Shown here piece by piece: positions 30,996 through 42,990 of a DNA stretch of 64,000 nucleotides. Under the pieces are notes generated by a model. That model saw only the letters and a program-made list of their open reading frames with translations, made no database searches and was not told the origin of the DNA. Source of the stretch: Pochonia chlamydosporia 170 (taxonomy: Eukaryota > Ascomycota > Sordariomycetes > Hypocreales > Clavicipitaceae); contig NC_035796.1 in the NCBI RefSeq assembly GCF_001653235.2, forward strand, positions 2,790,001 to 2,854,000. The letters are read 5' to 3'. The position numbers were made by a program, and so were the translations under genes. The stretch's first letter is position 1; every line of letters starts with the position of its first letter.

Positions 30996-32786
30996 ATGCC
31001 TCCCAAAAATCAGAAAATTACTCCCGTCGTCGAAATGAAGACCACAAATCGCCCTGATGAGTGGAAGATCGAGCAGGGGTTGTCGGGAGCTGTGCTCCCG
31101 GTCCTTGACATGACCAAACCGAAGACCAAGGCTCTCCCAATTCAGACGTTTGGCCCACTCACCAAAGATGAGAAAGCTATCAAAGCGGTTGGAAACCCAA
31201 ACAAGCTATTTGCGATGGAGAGAAAGGGATGGACTGGGTATGTGTGATGACAATTCAGACCTAAAAGCGTGATAGAACCGGGCTGACCAGATGTGACTTG
31301 TTACAGCTTTGTCGAATGGGAGAACTATCCTGAGAAAAAGGCCGCCGCGCACAAGATCTTGACTTCGCAAACCTTTCCACCTAATCCGGAGTTCCAGCTT
31401 GGCCCCATTCCAGGAACGAACCCTGTTCTTCCAGGCACGCACTGGAAGATGTGGCACCACGCAGTCGGTGGTGAACTGACCAAGATTCCCGAAGATTCTT
31501 GGGCTACAGTCCTCAAAGAGAAACACCCTGACATGCTGCATCTTCTACAGTTTCCGTATAACGGCGAGCCGCCTAAGCGTCTTGTAACCGATAAGGAGAT
31601 TACTCCAAATTCCCTCCACTTCGTCAGAAACCACGGGGGCATCCCACTCATTGACAAGGATCAGTACAGCTTCCATTTAGACGGCCTGGTTGCGAAGCCA
31701 AAAGAATTCACCTTGGATGATCTCATGGACGAGTCTAGGTTCCCGCGTATGGAAAAGACCATCACTATCCAATGCTCTGGCACCCGTCGCATTGAGCAGA
31801 TCCTCAAGTATCCTGGCCAGGGTGATGAGGTTCCTCAGGCACCTTGGGCCGAGGGTGCGATTGGCACAGCTAAATATGTCGGTATTAGCTTGAAAAAGGT
31901 GATCAAGGAATGTGGCGGTCTGATTGACGGTGCTAAACACCTGGAATTCTATGGCGCCGACACTTACTTCAAGGACGACAAGACCATGAACTATCTTGTC
32001 AGTGTCCCCTGGTCCAAGGTGAAGGCAAATGAAGTCATGCTGGCTTGGGAGATGAATGGAGAAGTCCTCCCTGCGATCCACGGATACCCGCTTCGCATCG
32101 TCGTCTTTGGCTACATTGGTGCCAGAAGCGTCAAGTGGCTCTATCGCATCAAGGCAATCAAGCTGCCATCTCGAGCGCCAGTCCAGAGCCAGGAGTACCT
32201 TTACTTCCCACAACAGGTTGGAAAGCATAACTTCAAGATGACGGACGGCATCCAGATCCAGGAGATGCCGGTCAGCTCTGCCATCATGTCACCATGGACC
32301 AAGCAGGTGTGCATTCACAAGGGCAAAATTCGCTGCAAGGGCTGGGCATACTCTGGCGGTGGTCGATGGCCAGAGCGAGTTGAACTCTCAAATGACGGAG
32401 GCTTCAACTGGTACACCGTCCCGCTTGAAAACTTATCCAAGAAACGCAGGTGGACCTGGCGTACTTGGGAGTTTGATCTGCCTTGTGATGTTGAAGGTTG
32501 GGTTGAGATTGTTTGTCGTTGCTGGGATAACGCATTGAACACTCAGCCACCAGATGTTCGAACTGCTTGGAACTGGGGATTACACGTCACGAGTTCGTGC
32601 CACCGAATCTCGATTTACAGCGTGAATAAATCTCGCCCGGAGACCAAGGCTCGTCTTGAGGAGTTTGAACAAAAGGGCATTCCGTTTGGTCCGATCACGG
32701 TGCCCCTGGCGTTCCCATCTCAGACTTGGGATGACTATGAAGAGTTTTGGAAGGAAAATGACCCTCGCGACGCTGAGGATGATTAG
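30996..32786 (+). CDS. Sulfite oxidase-type molybdopterin enzyme without cytochrome b5 domain
   Basis: Exons 30996-31237 and 31307-32786 (69 bp intron) give 573 residues. From about residue 180 the protein matches the sulfite oxidase / nitrate reductase Mo-cofactor fold. The Mo-ligating Cys is at about 237 in TITIQCSGTRR, followed by GAIGTAKYVGISLKKV, LAWEMNGEVLPAIHGYPLR and VFGYIGARSVKWL. The C-terminal Mo-co dimerisation domain contains GWAYSGGGRWPERVELSNDG and WGLHVTSSCHRI. The first 180 residues show no haem-binding HPGG motif, so there is no cytochrome b5 domain. In this it resembles the plant enzyme, which passes electrons to O2 and makes H2O2. No PTS1 is present (C-terminus DAEDD). Its divergent partner is a catalase, which fits H2O2 production. 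Other Mo-enzyme substrates than sulfite cannot be excluded. Confidence 0.9.
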
Positions 32787-35700
32787 CTCATGGGTTCTCT
32801 CGTTGGTTCCGAGGTGCGTCCCGCACATGGAAGACGGCAAATTTAAACAGAAAATCACTCTAGTTCACAAATAGTTATTTAATTAATAAAAGTATGTTTA
32901 ATATTGTGCCTTCAGCCACGTTCCTCCATCAGTCATTTACCCTGTGGCACAAGCATCACTGGCCCATTAGGCCGTCCATGCAATCTGATCCAATTCAAGG
33001 GGGCTTTCCATATCTGCTTTGTTGCCTGCGTCCGGCAGGACGATTTTGGGAATTGAGCTTGTATTGAAAGTGTGGGAACAATCGCACAGGTTCGTATTCT
33101 TTTTGTTACTGACTCTCAACTTGTCATACCTTCTCTTGGACTTCTCCATGACTTCGTACTCACTAGCTTCCGCTTCGAGGTTTCTGCCATTTTTTCTACA
33201 TAAATTTCTGTTCACACAGTCTCGGCCGCGCTGAGAGGTTCCATGGTCTCACAGGCTCAGCACATCTACCACCTCGCCGCGTCAGACCACAGTGGCTTTA
33301 CTGATCGGTATTATGTCGCCGAATATGAAAACCCTCCCAGTTGAGTATCGGACCTCGTCGCTAGGTTAAATCCACTTGGCCTGGGGTTGGACTTGGTGCC
33401 ATAGCGCAGCGATCAATGCGGAAGCAGAAACGGGTACAGCTCGGGTTTGCTTGTGACGACCTGTTGACATAGCGATTGGATTGCTAAGCAGGGAAAGGCG
33501 TGGGCAGTTGCGAACATACCACATTATCGGCATAAGACTTGATTTATATACATGATGTAGCTGGTGAGTTGGAGGAAGATGGTACGGAGCCCAGGTTCTC
33601 AGAGAGCTTCGTATTGCCTTGGCTTAGTCGCTGGCTCTTCCAGAATACCAACTCCTGTGACACAAATACTGTGTTTGAGGGAAAGGTTCCCCTGAGAATC
33701 GGGTTTTCGCTACGGACAGTGTTGATCTGAACCTTTGACCACATTATGAAGCATTGTCCGCTGAATGATGGGTGTCAATTGCGTGTAACGGTTGCTCGCC
33801 ACGTGTTTGCAAATTATCAGCCAAAGTATGTGACAAGAGAAAATGAGAATTGGTCCAGATAAAGTATCAAAATGCGATAATGCCATGATGTAGCATGCTT
33901 GCGTCAACACGGCCTAGGCAACAATTTCACTTTGTGTGCCATAGTACAACACCTTCTCCGTTAGAGAGAGATACTCACATCACAATAGGAGATAGTCGGT
34001 AATTAGAAGATAGGGCTCGCGTGGTCGCGAAAGCATCACTTAAGTAAGAAGTTGGGTCTTCGTTCACTCATGGCGTTCACTTCAGCGCGACTGTGGTGTC
34101 ATGGCATGGTGTTTATACTTGGCATACCAATGAGATTCTCTGGAGATAGATCAGATAAGATTATGGGAGCCAGCGAGGTTCAATCAGTCATGTTTCATCA
34201 GGCTGTCCATGCAATAGATGGACCATAGCATGCGATTTATCACGAACAGGGCATTCGGGGTAGAGTCTAGGGTGACCATGCTCAGTTTCTTCAGCCAATG
34301 TCGTGTATCATGACATCAATGATGGAACGGTCATCTTGCCGAAGAGTCCTTGGCACTGTACTATAATTAAACTGACTGCAGCCAATATTAATATGCTCCT
34401 TCGAACTGGCGTGGGCAAAAAATGTGAGCTGCTCCCCCATGCATGTCAGCGCCAAGAAGATGCGGTCACAGATTGGCCATTGTCTCCTATCCCATTGCAT
34501 CCCATTACCCGCCGCTGTCCGTTATGTATGCGTGCGTAAATTAAAACCACAATCTGGACTTTGCAAACCAAAATACGATACTGCAGGGATGACGGGGAGA
34601 ATTGCTTCTCTGTCGTGCTAACGCCACAGCAACCGCCCCAAGCCAAATTTCCGAACAAAGAAGTCCACTCCGCCAGGAAGAAATCCACGGCAGCAAGGCC
34701 CATGATCAGCAAGATCCTGGTTGGTTGGATGTTTTCTCAGTGGAGTTTTAGCCAACAGGAGATAAAAGAGCGAGATTTTGTGCTCCAAAATGTAAGCCCT
34801 TGTCATGGCATGCTTCACCTGGTTTCACGGTCCCTGTGTTTTTGGTATCACACATTCAAGCATGCTGGCCTGCTTGAATTGATGCCAGCGAAACCAAGCC
34901 TTCTCGGCAGCCACCCGTGCCCAGTTTCTCGGTGCTGGGTTGTACGGAGGACACGATGAGACAACCGACCTGCTGAGTCGATCACAGGCGGTAAGCATCT
35001 GGCTGAGACATGGAAGCCTGTGCAACACGATTGCAGCACATGTCCGTTCTTTGCCACAAACCTGTCTTCTAGAAGAAGTGAAAAGGGAATTTGGGGCGGC
35101 AGCAAGCAAACTGGCTGGGCAAACAGGGCGACGAGGAACAGGCACTTTGCAGTCACGGTGAAGGTGAAGCGAAAGACATGCATCACCGCCACAGGAAATA
35201 CGCTCAAAAATTCGTCATGAATAGGCTACATGCATGACTGTCTGATCAATGAGAGTCGCCATCATGAAGCACTCGCACAATTCGTGTGTAATAAAGTCGT
35301 GAACTTTGAGTCCAGTCACGGTGAACCCACCTTGCGCCACGTCGATGTCAAAACCGCGCCTTCGTGTCTCGCACAAACAAGGCGGGCGGCAGTGACATGG
35401 CCGGACCCTGGTGGGTTCAATGCCAAGAAGACACCGGTTTCTGTCATTGTCCTTTGCAAATTGCTTGTTCGCGACAAGCTTCGGTCTCGGACTCCGCCAG
35501 TCTTCCAGCCCATGAGCCTAGCGTAACGGTGGACTTGCAAAACTCCACTCCCCCCCTTTCGTCTAGCAAATGAACATATGCTAGGACTTCCTGGAGCCCA
35601 CATGCCGCAAATCAATGTTGTCCTAGAGGCCGTGATTTCAACGGGAGGAGGATTTCCGGAGGCTAGTGTTTGGCGGTTTGCTGGCTAACAGTGACTCAGG

Positions 35701-36630
35701 ACAGCCAACATGACCGCTGGAAGGGCGGAACTCCGCCAAAAAGGCACACCAAAGTGAAAATGGGCACCTAGATTGTGCCTTTTTGGATGATCAGTGAGCC
35801 GTAACAAAGGTTCTAAAAGACAAAGAGGGTCCAAGGGAGGAAAAGGCACCTGGCTTCCCGCGTGGCAGCCCAATGCGGGAAGCTGACGTTGCTACGACAT
35901 TGTCCGCATTCCGGACGTAATCGCAAAATCCGGACGAGACCGGATATCAATCAATCTTAGAATTCCGACAGGTGACCATGAGAAACAAGTGACAATAAAT
36001 GCAAAAGGGTATTGTTCAGTATGACGAGTGACAATGAACAAGTGCCGATAGACCTCTCATCTCATAGATCCTGACCAGTCATAACGTGTCCCCAACATCA
36101 TTTCTGCTCACACACACACAAAACTTTGACGGAGTTACCAGTCACGCAGGGGCGCAGAAATCTTTCGGGGCCAAGAGAACACCGCAAGTCCGAAATGGGG
36201 GCTCCGCAACCGTTTTGGCCCGTGTCAGGATGGGATGAGCGATGAGTGTGGTCAAGCCCAGGCACGAGGCAACCGGGGGCGACATGGGCGAACATGGGCA
36301 AGCTTTGCGGTTGATTGAGCGGGTTTTGCCTTGTGGGTAATATTGCCGTCGCGTTAAGGAAAAAATTTCCTTGTGTAAGAGCGCCGCCGAGCAAACATGC
36401 TCATGACATTATACTTAACTGTCATCGTGGCGCCTCATTGTCACTGAGGCTTGCTTTCCCGTCTGGTTTCCCACTTCATCGTCAACCTCAGTCAGCAGAA
36501 CTTCCATTCCTTTTTCCAGGTGGAAGACTGGATATAACAACAGTTATCTAATTGTTGTAAACTACACTAAAGAACTGGGATATCCACACTATTTTGTATT
36601 CCGTCGCGGCTTTCGCGGAACACTGCCAAG
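32787..36630. other. 3.8 kb intergenic region, no supported gene
   Basis: The longest gene-free stretch together with 53.5-57.5 kb. ORFs at 34561-34959 (plus), 34848-35207 (minus) and 35230-35526 (plus) lack recognisable domains and overlap on opposite strands. The right third is GC-richer and carries TCCGGA palindromes and a CT-rich leader that belong to the MFS gene promoter. Confidence 0.45.
35910..35945. promoter_or_regulatory. Cluster of TCCGGA palindromes upstream of the MFS gene
   Basis: Two copies of TCCGGACG begin at 35910 and 35929 (19 bp apart), followed by ACCGGAT near 35939, and one more TCCGGA sits at 35655. Palindromic CCGG-containing sites are the kind bound by Zn2Cys6 dimers. 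They lie about 700-1000 bp before the exporter start codon. Function is inference. Confidence 0.35.
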
Positions 36631-38476
36631 ATGGTCGCCTCCGGAAGCTCCACAGAAGTCACCTCCGTGAATTCCGGCCGTACGGGACACAAGGAAACCG
36701 AACCCAGAGACGCAGAATCGACTTCGACGAATGCTGTTGCTACCGAGCAAGTGTCAGAAAAGCCAGCCGCCTTGGCAAATGTGGAGGGAGATGGAGACGA
36801 CGTAACTGCGACCAAAGAGGGTGGCGATGCTGCTTCCACGACAGACACCAAGACCGAATCACAAGAGGACGACACCGAATACCCTGCGGCATGGAGGCTG
36901 GGTTTAATCACCATTGCCCTTTGCCTGTCGGTGTTTTGCATGGCATTGGTAGGTTAACATATCTGACAGCGTCATCTATATCTCCGTCACATCTACTAAC
37001 AAAACTTCCCAGGACAACACCATTATCGCGACCGCCATTCCTCGAATCACCGATCAGTTCCAAGCTCTCGAAGATGTCGGCTGGTACGGTTCTGCCTATC
37101 TCCTCACCACATGCGCCGTCCAGCTCATCTTTGGTAAACTCTACACCTTCTACTCCGTAAAATGGGTCTATCTCTTCGCCATCTTCCTGTTTGAGGTCGG
37201 CTCCCTCGTCTGCGGTGCCACGCCAAACTCCGTGGGCCTTATTCTCGGCCGAGCCATCGCCGGACTTGGCGCTGCTGGTGTATTCTCCGGTGCCTTGCTG
37301 ATTATCAACCGATCCGTGCCGTTGCGCCAGCGTCCCATGTACATGGGTATCATTGGGTCCATGTACGGCATTGCCTCTGTTGCTGGACCTCTTATGGGCG
37401 GTGCCTTTACCGATCACGTCACCTGGCGATGGTGCTTCTACATTAACCTGCCCTTTGGTGGTGTTACCGTTGCATTCATCATTGCCTTCTTGCGGCTGCC
37501 TAAGCCCAAGATTGCCAAGAGCAAGCTGAGCCTCCAGGAGCAGATCAAGTCCTTCGATCTGCTCGGCACCTTCTTGTTCATCCCTGGTATTGTGTCTTTG
37601 CTGTTGGCTTTGCAGTGGGGTGGTACCAAGTATGCCTGGAAGGATGGCCGCATCATTGGCTTGTTTGTTGTCTTTGGTGTGCTCATCATCGGCTTCCTCG
37701 TGGTTCAAGTCTGGTTAGGAGAAAAGGCTACCGTTCCTCCTCGCGTCTTCTTGAACCGAACTGTTTGGTCTTGCGCTTTCTTTGGTGCTTGCCTGGGTGC
37801 CGCATTCTTCGTCATGGTTTACTACCTCCCAATTTGGTTCCAAGCTGTCCAAGGCACATCTGCCATTCAGTCCGGTATCAAGAATCTGCCCATGATTCTG
37901 TCCCTCGTTATCTTCTCCCTTATTTCTGGCGGTCTCGTCACCACTCTCGGATACTACGCCCCCTTCATGATTGCCTCGACCGTTCTCATGTCCGTTGGTG
38001 CTGGATTGCTGGCCACCTTTGACGTCGATACCGGCGCTGCCCACTGGATTGGCTACCAGATCATCTTTGGTATCGGTGTCGGTTTGGGCATGCAGCAGAC
38101 CATGGTTGCTATTCAGGCTTCCCTCGACGGTGCCGATGTTGCCATTGGCACTGCCATCATCATCTTTTCTCAGACTCTAGGCGGTGCTCTCTTCATCTGC
38201 GTCGCTCAGAACGTCTTCCAGAACAAGCTCGTCTCCAACATTGCCGATGCCCACATTCAGGGTCTTAACCCTGCAAGCGTCGTTTCCGTCGGTGCTACTC
38301 AGGTGCAGACTCTTATTCCCAAGGAGTTTCTGCCTGTTGTTCTTCAAGCGTACAACGGTGCCGTCACCAACACCTTCTACGTCTCTGCTGCCATGTCTGC
38401 CCTGTCCATTATCGGCGCTGCCGCGGTGCCGTGGAACTCGGTCAAAGGCAAGAAGATTGAGATGGCTGCCGCTTAG
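36631..38476 (+). CDS. MFS drug/toxin efflux pump, DHA2 14-TM type
   Basis: Exons 36631-36948 and 37013-38476 (64 bp intron with CTACTAAC branch) give 593 residues. About 85 hydrophilic residues precede the first helix. The splice restores [20 protein letters not shown], the conserved first helix of this family. Motif A-like sequence [33 protein letters not shown] and the antiporter motif C region ([16 protein letters not shown] followed by [13 protein letters not shown]) place it in the DHA2 family with aflatoxin- and HC-toxin-type efflux pumps. It should export small hydrophobic compounds by proton antiport across the plasma membrane. No biosynthetic core gene is adjacent, so it is not clearly part of a metabolite cluster. 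A long ORF antisense to it (36908-37708) is a shadow. Codon use is biased (C-ending codons), suggesting high expression. Confidence 0.95.
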
Positions 38477-38634
38477 GCTTAGGCGCAGAATCAAGGGGTG
38501 TGTATCATAGAATCTAGACATGGTTTGGCGTTTTCGGTTTATATTTTGCATTTTGGCATACGCCGTCCCCACTCAGTTGGCAAAACGTATGGGACATGGG
38601 AGCATAACGAAAGTACTTATAGACACTCTGGTCT
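38477..38634. other. 3' region of the MFS exporter gene
   Basis: Short spacer between the MFS stop and the acetyltransferase remnant; no gene seen. Confidence 0.4.
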
Positions 38635-39165
38635 CTAATAGAAAGGTATACAACTACCGAAACGTGTTCCATGTCGCCGTGATGTCGCAAGTGAGGATCC
38701 TGTACACGATGTTTCATTACACAAGATCCTTGGGGTGTATGTCTCTTGTGATTCTATCAGCGTGCAAAAGTGTGTATATCTACTTCCACCTCCTGCGAGG
38801 TCCAAATCAAGCGTGACGCTGCCTACTTTCTTGAATCCAAGCTTCTCATACAGTTTCACAGTGTTTGGTGAAGCATAGCTGACCACCTTGCCAGTTGCAG
38901 TATCAACAACCTTCTTATAGTGCCTGTCCAGACTTCCAAGGTTCTGTGGTCAACAGTGGTTCAGACCATCTATACGCAGGATTTCGTCATTCCAGGGAAC
39001 AAGCACTGTTGCATTAGATCGCTCTAGCAGGTTTGCACAGATACTTGCGCATTGGCCGGCCCATCGGAGAAGCTAACATCACATAATTGCAGCGCCGTTT
39101 CGGTCTGCCTGCTGTTCAGTGTCTATGGGGACACGCGTGAGCGGAAGGTTCTTTCGTAGAAGCTC
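38635..39165 (-). pseudogene. Degraded GNAT N-acetyltransferase
   Basis: Read on the minus strand, fragments of one GNAT protein appear in order but broken. Near 39080-39110 a piece reads DVSFSDGPANAQV. In another frame from about 39060 comes LLERSNATVLVPWND, then a TGA stop, then DRHYKKVVDTATGKVV, joined directly to the C-terminal acetyl-CoA fold part SPNTVKLYEKLGFKKVGSV. The middle of the domain, normally the acetyl-CoA binding loop (R/Q-x-x-G-x-G/A), is missing, as if an internal deletion fused VVSYA to ASPNT. At least one frameshift, one stop and one deletion make a functional protein unlikely. No intron model repairs them: the only GT-AG around the stop is about 26 bp. It lies between two intact genes, so it is probably a local decayed copy. 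Confidence 0.6.
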
Positions 39166-39477
39166 GAGCCCTTGCCAAGACAGCTTTGTTGAAGGCGTTA
39201 AATGAGAAGCTTGAGGTGGGCAATGCATGGCCTTTCAACAGTCTGTGTGAGACTTACATTCGGAGGGTTTCGGGACCAGACGCCATTGTTGGTTCATTCC
39301 CCAGGTCGACAGAACCAACACGGACATTCACTGTACAGACGAAGCACGGTTGAACGAATGTTTTCAAGGGTTGCCCCATACTACTAGCTTCTACGTTGAC
39401 ATCTACAAAAAGGCAGCCGCCGCTTCTTCAAACAATATACACCTGGTAAACCTTTCCCCAAAAGACCATACTTTTCA
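39166..39477. other. 3' region of the multicopper oxidase gene
   Basis: About 310 bp without a recognisable gene. Confidence 0.45.
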
Positions 39478-41418
39478 TCAAGAATAGTTTAGATACTGGG
39501 GCGGAATTTTCGGCCACGCATCTATACCATCCAATATAACCATTATCATACCACCCATCATGTGATTATTGATGTGGCAATGTAGCAGCCATGCCCCAGG
39601 ATTGCTAACATGGTACCGCACCACCACCCAATTCACTGCATCTCTTGCTGGCATCGAAGTAAAGGTATCTCGTCTCGGTGGATTCACCAGGTTAAAACGA
39701 TCCGGTATCTCCTTCATAGCCTCCTCCACCGACTTCCACTTGAACGGTCCCTGGCCCGCACCAATCTGATACATCTTGACGCCGTGTTTGTGAATAGGAT
39801 GAGGGGGCATGGGAAACACCGACGCAAAGAAGACAAGATCAACCCATGTGTTGTTGCGCGTGGTGATTGTCACGTTTTCCATCTTCGTCGTATTTGGACT
39901 GAACAGCAGCGGTGGAAGAGTGTGGTCCAGTGTTATCGGATCGAGCCCAGAGCTATTCAACGCCCAACGATATGAAGCCCCATCCAACTTCATGTTGAGA
40001 ACATAAAGGTCATCGGCCTTTTGTGCAATCGGTTCAGCAGGGTGCGGATACGCAATCGTCTGGTTGAACACCACAACATCCGGAGATAACGGGTTGCCAA
40101 TGATGTCAATGTACTGCTTTGGCGTGGGCGGGTTGAAAATAATACCGGGGACGTGAAGAATGGCGTTTCCGATGATTGTTTGCGGCGCACTATTGGCATG
40201 ACACCGAATCTGAAATTTTCCCGGCCGCTTGGGCTTGACCAGAACAGAGTATCGATCACCGTTGGATACCCATAAGACTTGAACCTTTTGTGGTTCAATG
40301 TATGAGCCGTCCATGGCATACACCCACATGTCGTGGTCGTCGATTGCGATTACGCCGTTGACAAAGTTGACTGCTCCGAGAATGTCTATGGCGACCCAAG
40401 AGTGACGGCCTGGGTAGTTGGCTTTGACGACTTCAGTAGAGCCTTTGGTTTCTTTGCAGCCTTCAAAGATTCCGCGTGGCATTGCGCTCGCGTTGTATTT
40501 CTTGGCGTCGCCGCCAAAGGCTGCCATCACAATGGCAGGTAAGCAGCTACACATGTATTAGCAAGATTATATGTGACGCTTGATGTGAAGATGGGACGTC
40601 ATACCCCTTGTCAGTCAACTTTTCGCCCGGCACCAAGGCCAGGTCTGCTTTTTGTACAGGACTTAGATGGGACATCAGTTCACCCTCTGGCAAGCATCGT
40701 ACGCGACCTTTTCCATTAAAGAGAATCGAGTCGTAGCAAGATATTTCGACGCCAGCTTTGGGAGTGATGTCTGCTTTCTGTTCTGAGGTTATGTGCATGT
40801 AGTCATAGAGGATCAAGGGATGGACCGCCCGCTCAGCCTTTTCCATGGCTTTGATGGCTTCTGGATCATTTTCAATCATGTGGAATGGCTTGGTGGTTCC
40901 AGGTCGAGGATGTATCAGAATTGGGCCGTAGAGCCCGTCCTCTATCTGTCCCCTTGCATGTGAATGGTACCAGTAGCTGCCGTACTGGAGGGCTTGGAAC
41001 TTGTATGTAAAAGTGCGGCCTGGCGCAATAGGACGCTGGGTTACTCCTGGTACGCCATCTGACCATGGAGTCTTTTCCATTTCGATGCCTGTTATTGATA
41101 CATCGTGTTAATAATAAACCTATATGTGGTGTGAGTCTTCGAGTTATGCGCAGGAAACACACCATGAAAATGTACGGATGTGTTAAACGGCGACTTGTTC
41201 AACACATTGACAACGACCCAGTCGTCTTGTTCAACCTCAATCGTCAGGCCCGGTGACTTGCCATTGACGAGAAGCATTTCCCTGGCTACGCCATCTGGAG
41301 CATACTTCTCCCAGGTCACCGTCATGTCAAACACCTTTGCTCCCTTCAAGTCGGTCAAGTTGGGCAACGCCCATGCCGCCAAGGGGCACAAAATCGCTAT
41401 GACCAAGGAGAAAAGCAT
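39478..41418 (-). CDS. Secreted multicopper oxidase, Abr1/Fet3-like laccase
   Basis: Exons 41163-41418, 40605-41088 and 39478-40546 (introns 74 and 58 bp) give 602 residues. The signal peptide is MLFSLVIAILCPLAAWA. All four copper motifs are present: HFHG at 83-86 (completed by the first splice), SYWYHSHARGQIEDGLYG, HPIHKHG, and WLLHCHINNHMMGGM with the T1 Cys-His pair and a Met ten residues after the Cys, the axial ligand position. The HCHINNHMMGGM form is closer to Abr1-like multicopper oxidases of conidial pigment pathways and Fet3-type oxidases than to basidiomycete laccases. The acidic residues that define Fet3 iron oxidation were not verified. It oxidises phenolic or naphthol substrates outside the cell. 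No polyketide synthase is in the window, so a pigment role is inference. Confidence 0.93.
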
Positions 41419-42935
41419 GGCGGGTCATGTCTCGCAGTCATGATGCTACGATATGTCATCTTTTCGCAAACTCGCGAATTGTCGAAACAGGTGGGCGATA
41501 TCGAACCCTTTTAAGAGGAAAGGTCATGTTGGTTTTGGCCGGGATTGCAGCCGGAGAAGAGAAGAGACAAGACATCAGACGCTTGAGCAACAACGCAGTT
41601 CGCCGCAATAGGAGCGAGACATTTTCTTCCCTTGTCTGGACTCGTTGTTGGTTCTTTGCGTTGCTGCTGTTGGGTGGAGCTATTTTGGAAATGTCAAGTT
41701 GATCGAACCAACCCATTGGTTCATCACCAAGCCTCCCGTTCCAAAATCTGAGTCGTTCATTTCCCCTTCGACACCCAAAATCGGATGGTGGCACCAGAAA
41801 CCCCCAGAAACCCCCAGGATTGGAAAAAAGAAAATTGCCAAGCACGGAAATACGGAGTACAAAGGTAATTAACTTGGTAATAAGCCATGTGCTGCCCATC
41901 CTGCTCTTGGGATGAGTGCGCTTGAGTAACACACCGCCATCATTTCTCAAGGGAGACGGACCAGACTTGACTTGACAGAAATACATCGACGACCAACATA
42001 CTTGATAACATGAGACGATCATCTGGTGAGCTGACCGCAGCCGACGTTTGCCAATCGAGCGCCGCGCCGAAATCAACCATGTCGGTCGATTCCTGAATTA
42101 ATTACATTAAAATATCTGGAACGCCTATGCCAGCGCATTGAACAGAAACTGCGCCGCGATACTCGATGTTCGATGTTCACATGTGGATGTTTGGCCTCAA
42201 CTTTCTCTCAGCTCCGCCCCTTGGGCAGCTTTAAGCACATAACATTAAACATTCCCAACCCGACGACAAGTACGCAGTACACCGTCAAGCGCATAAAATA
42301 ATTCAAAGCGTCATTGTCAATGTGGTCACACAACCTATCATTGACCTGCCATGACCCTCGCATTACGCTGCTCAAAGGTTGCACTGCATATTATTTCCTC
42401 CGCGCCACGAACAAACTCGAGCCGAAATTTACACTGAGCAAGTGACAAAATGCACAAGGCTGCATGTCTGTGATGACTGTTTGGTCCATTTCTCGTCTTT
42501 GTTTTCCACCGTACATTTACATTACCAAAGGTGTCTGCAGCCAGCCATGCTCAAGTCCTTCTTCTCCCGTCGCAATTCGTTGGTGACACACACGGCGCAA
42601 CCGATGGCTTTCAATGAGGCTGATGGAGCAAATGCCAATATTGGCACCGCCCGAGAGTGCATTATGTGAGATGGTGGCTCAAAGTAGTGTCTGGTAGAAA
42701 AGCCCGAAGGCACAAAGGGTTGCACCAAGGCTGCTTATTTTACGCCATGTCGTGCGACCAGAATCCAAATTCTGGAAAGGGAGACACAACTGATGCTCAG
42801 CATTTGCAGAGACGGAACGAAAACGGGAACACGACTGAAGTCTATTTTCATGTTTAATGTCAATCAATGCTCTACAGAGTTATGTGCTTGGCCGCCAACG
42901 CAGCTCCGTCGTCACGCAAACCGGTTTATGTACAA
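41419..42935. other. Intergenic, no gene seen
   Basis: About 1.5 kb with the multicopper oxidase promoter on its left side. The 206-residue minus ORF at 41456-42076 has no recognisable domain and lies directly in the promoter. Confidence 0.45.
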
Positions 42936-42973
42936 CTAACATGCCCCTAACATGCCCCTAACATGCTCCTAAC
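42936..42973. repeat. 11-bp minisatellite, 3.5 copies
   Basis: CTAACATGCCC repeated three times, with one substitution in the third copy, then a partial CTAAC. It ends 17 bp before the phosphatase stop codon on the 3' side. Confidence 0.85.
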
Positions 42974-42990
42974 AGCCCATCATCGAAACC

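Noticed and set aside
31677..32228. 183-residue minus-strand ORF
   Set aside because: Antisense to the sulfite oxidase gene.
34561..35526. Cluster of ORFs on both strands
   Set aside because: Mutually overlapping, no domains, no splice-linked extension; treated as random open frames.
36908..37708. 266-residue minus-strand ORF opposite the MFS exporter
   Set aside because: It is the antisense shadow of a membrane protein with biased codon use; no domain, and the plus strand gene is certain.
36631..41418. Possible secondary-metabolite cluster (exporter, oxidase)
   Set aside because: No PKS, NRPS, terpene cyclase or DMATS core enzyme is present anywhere in the window.
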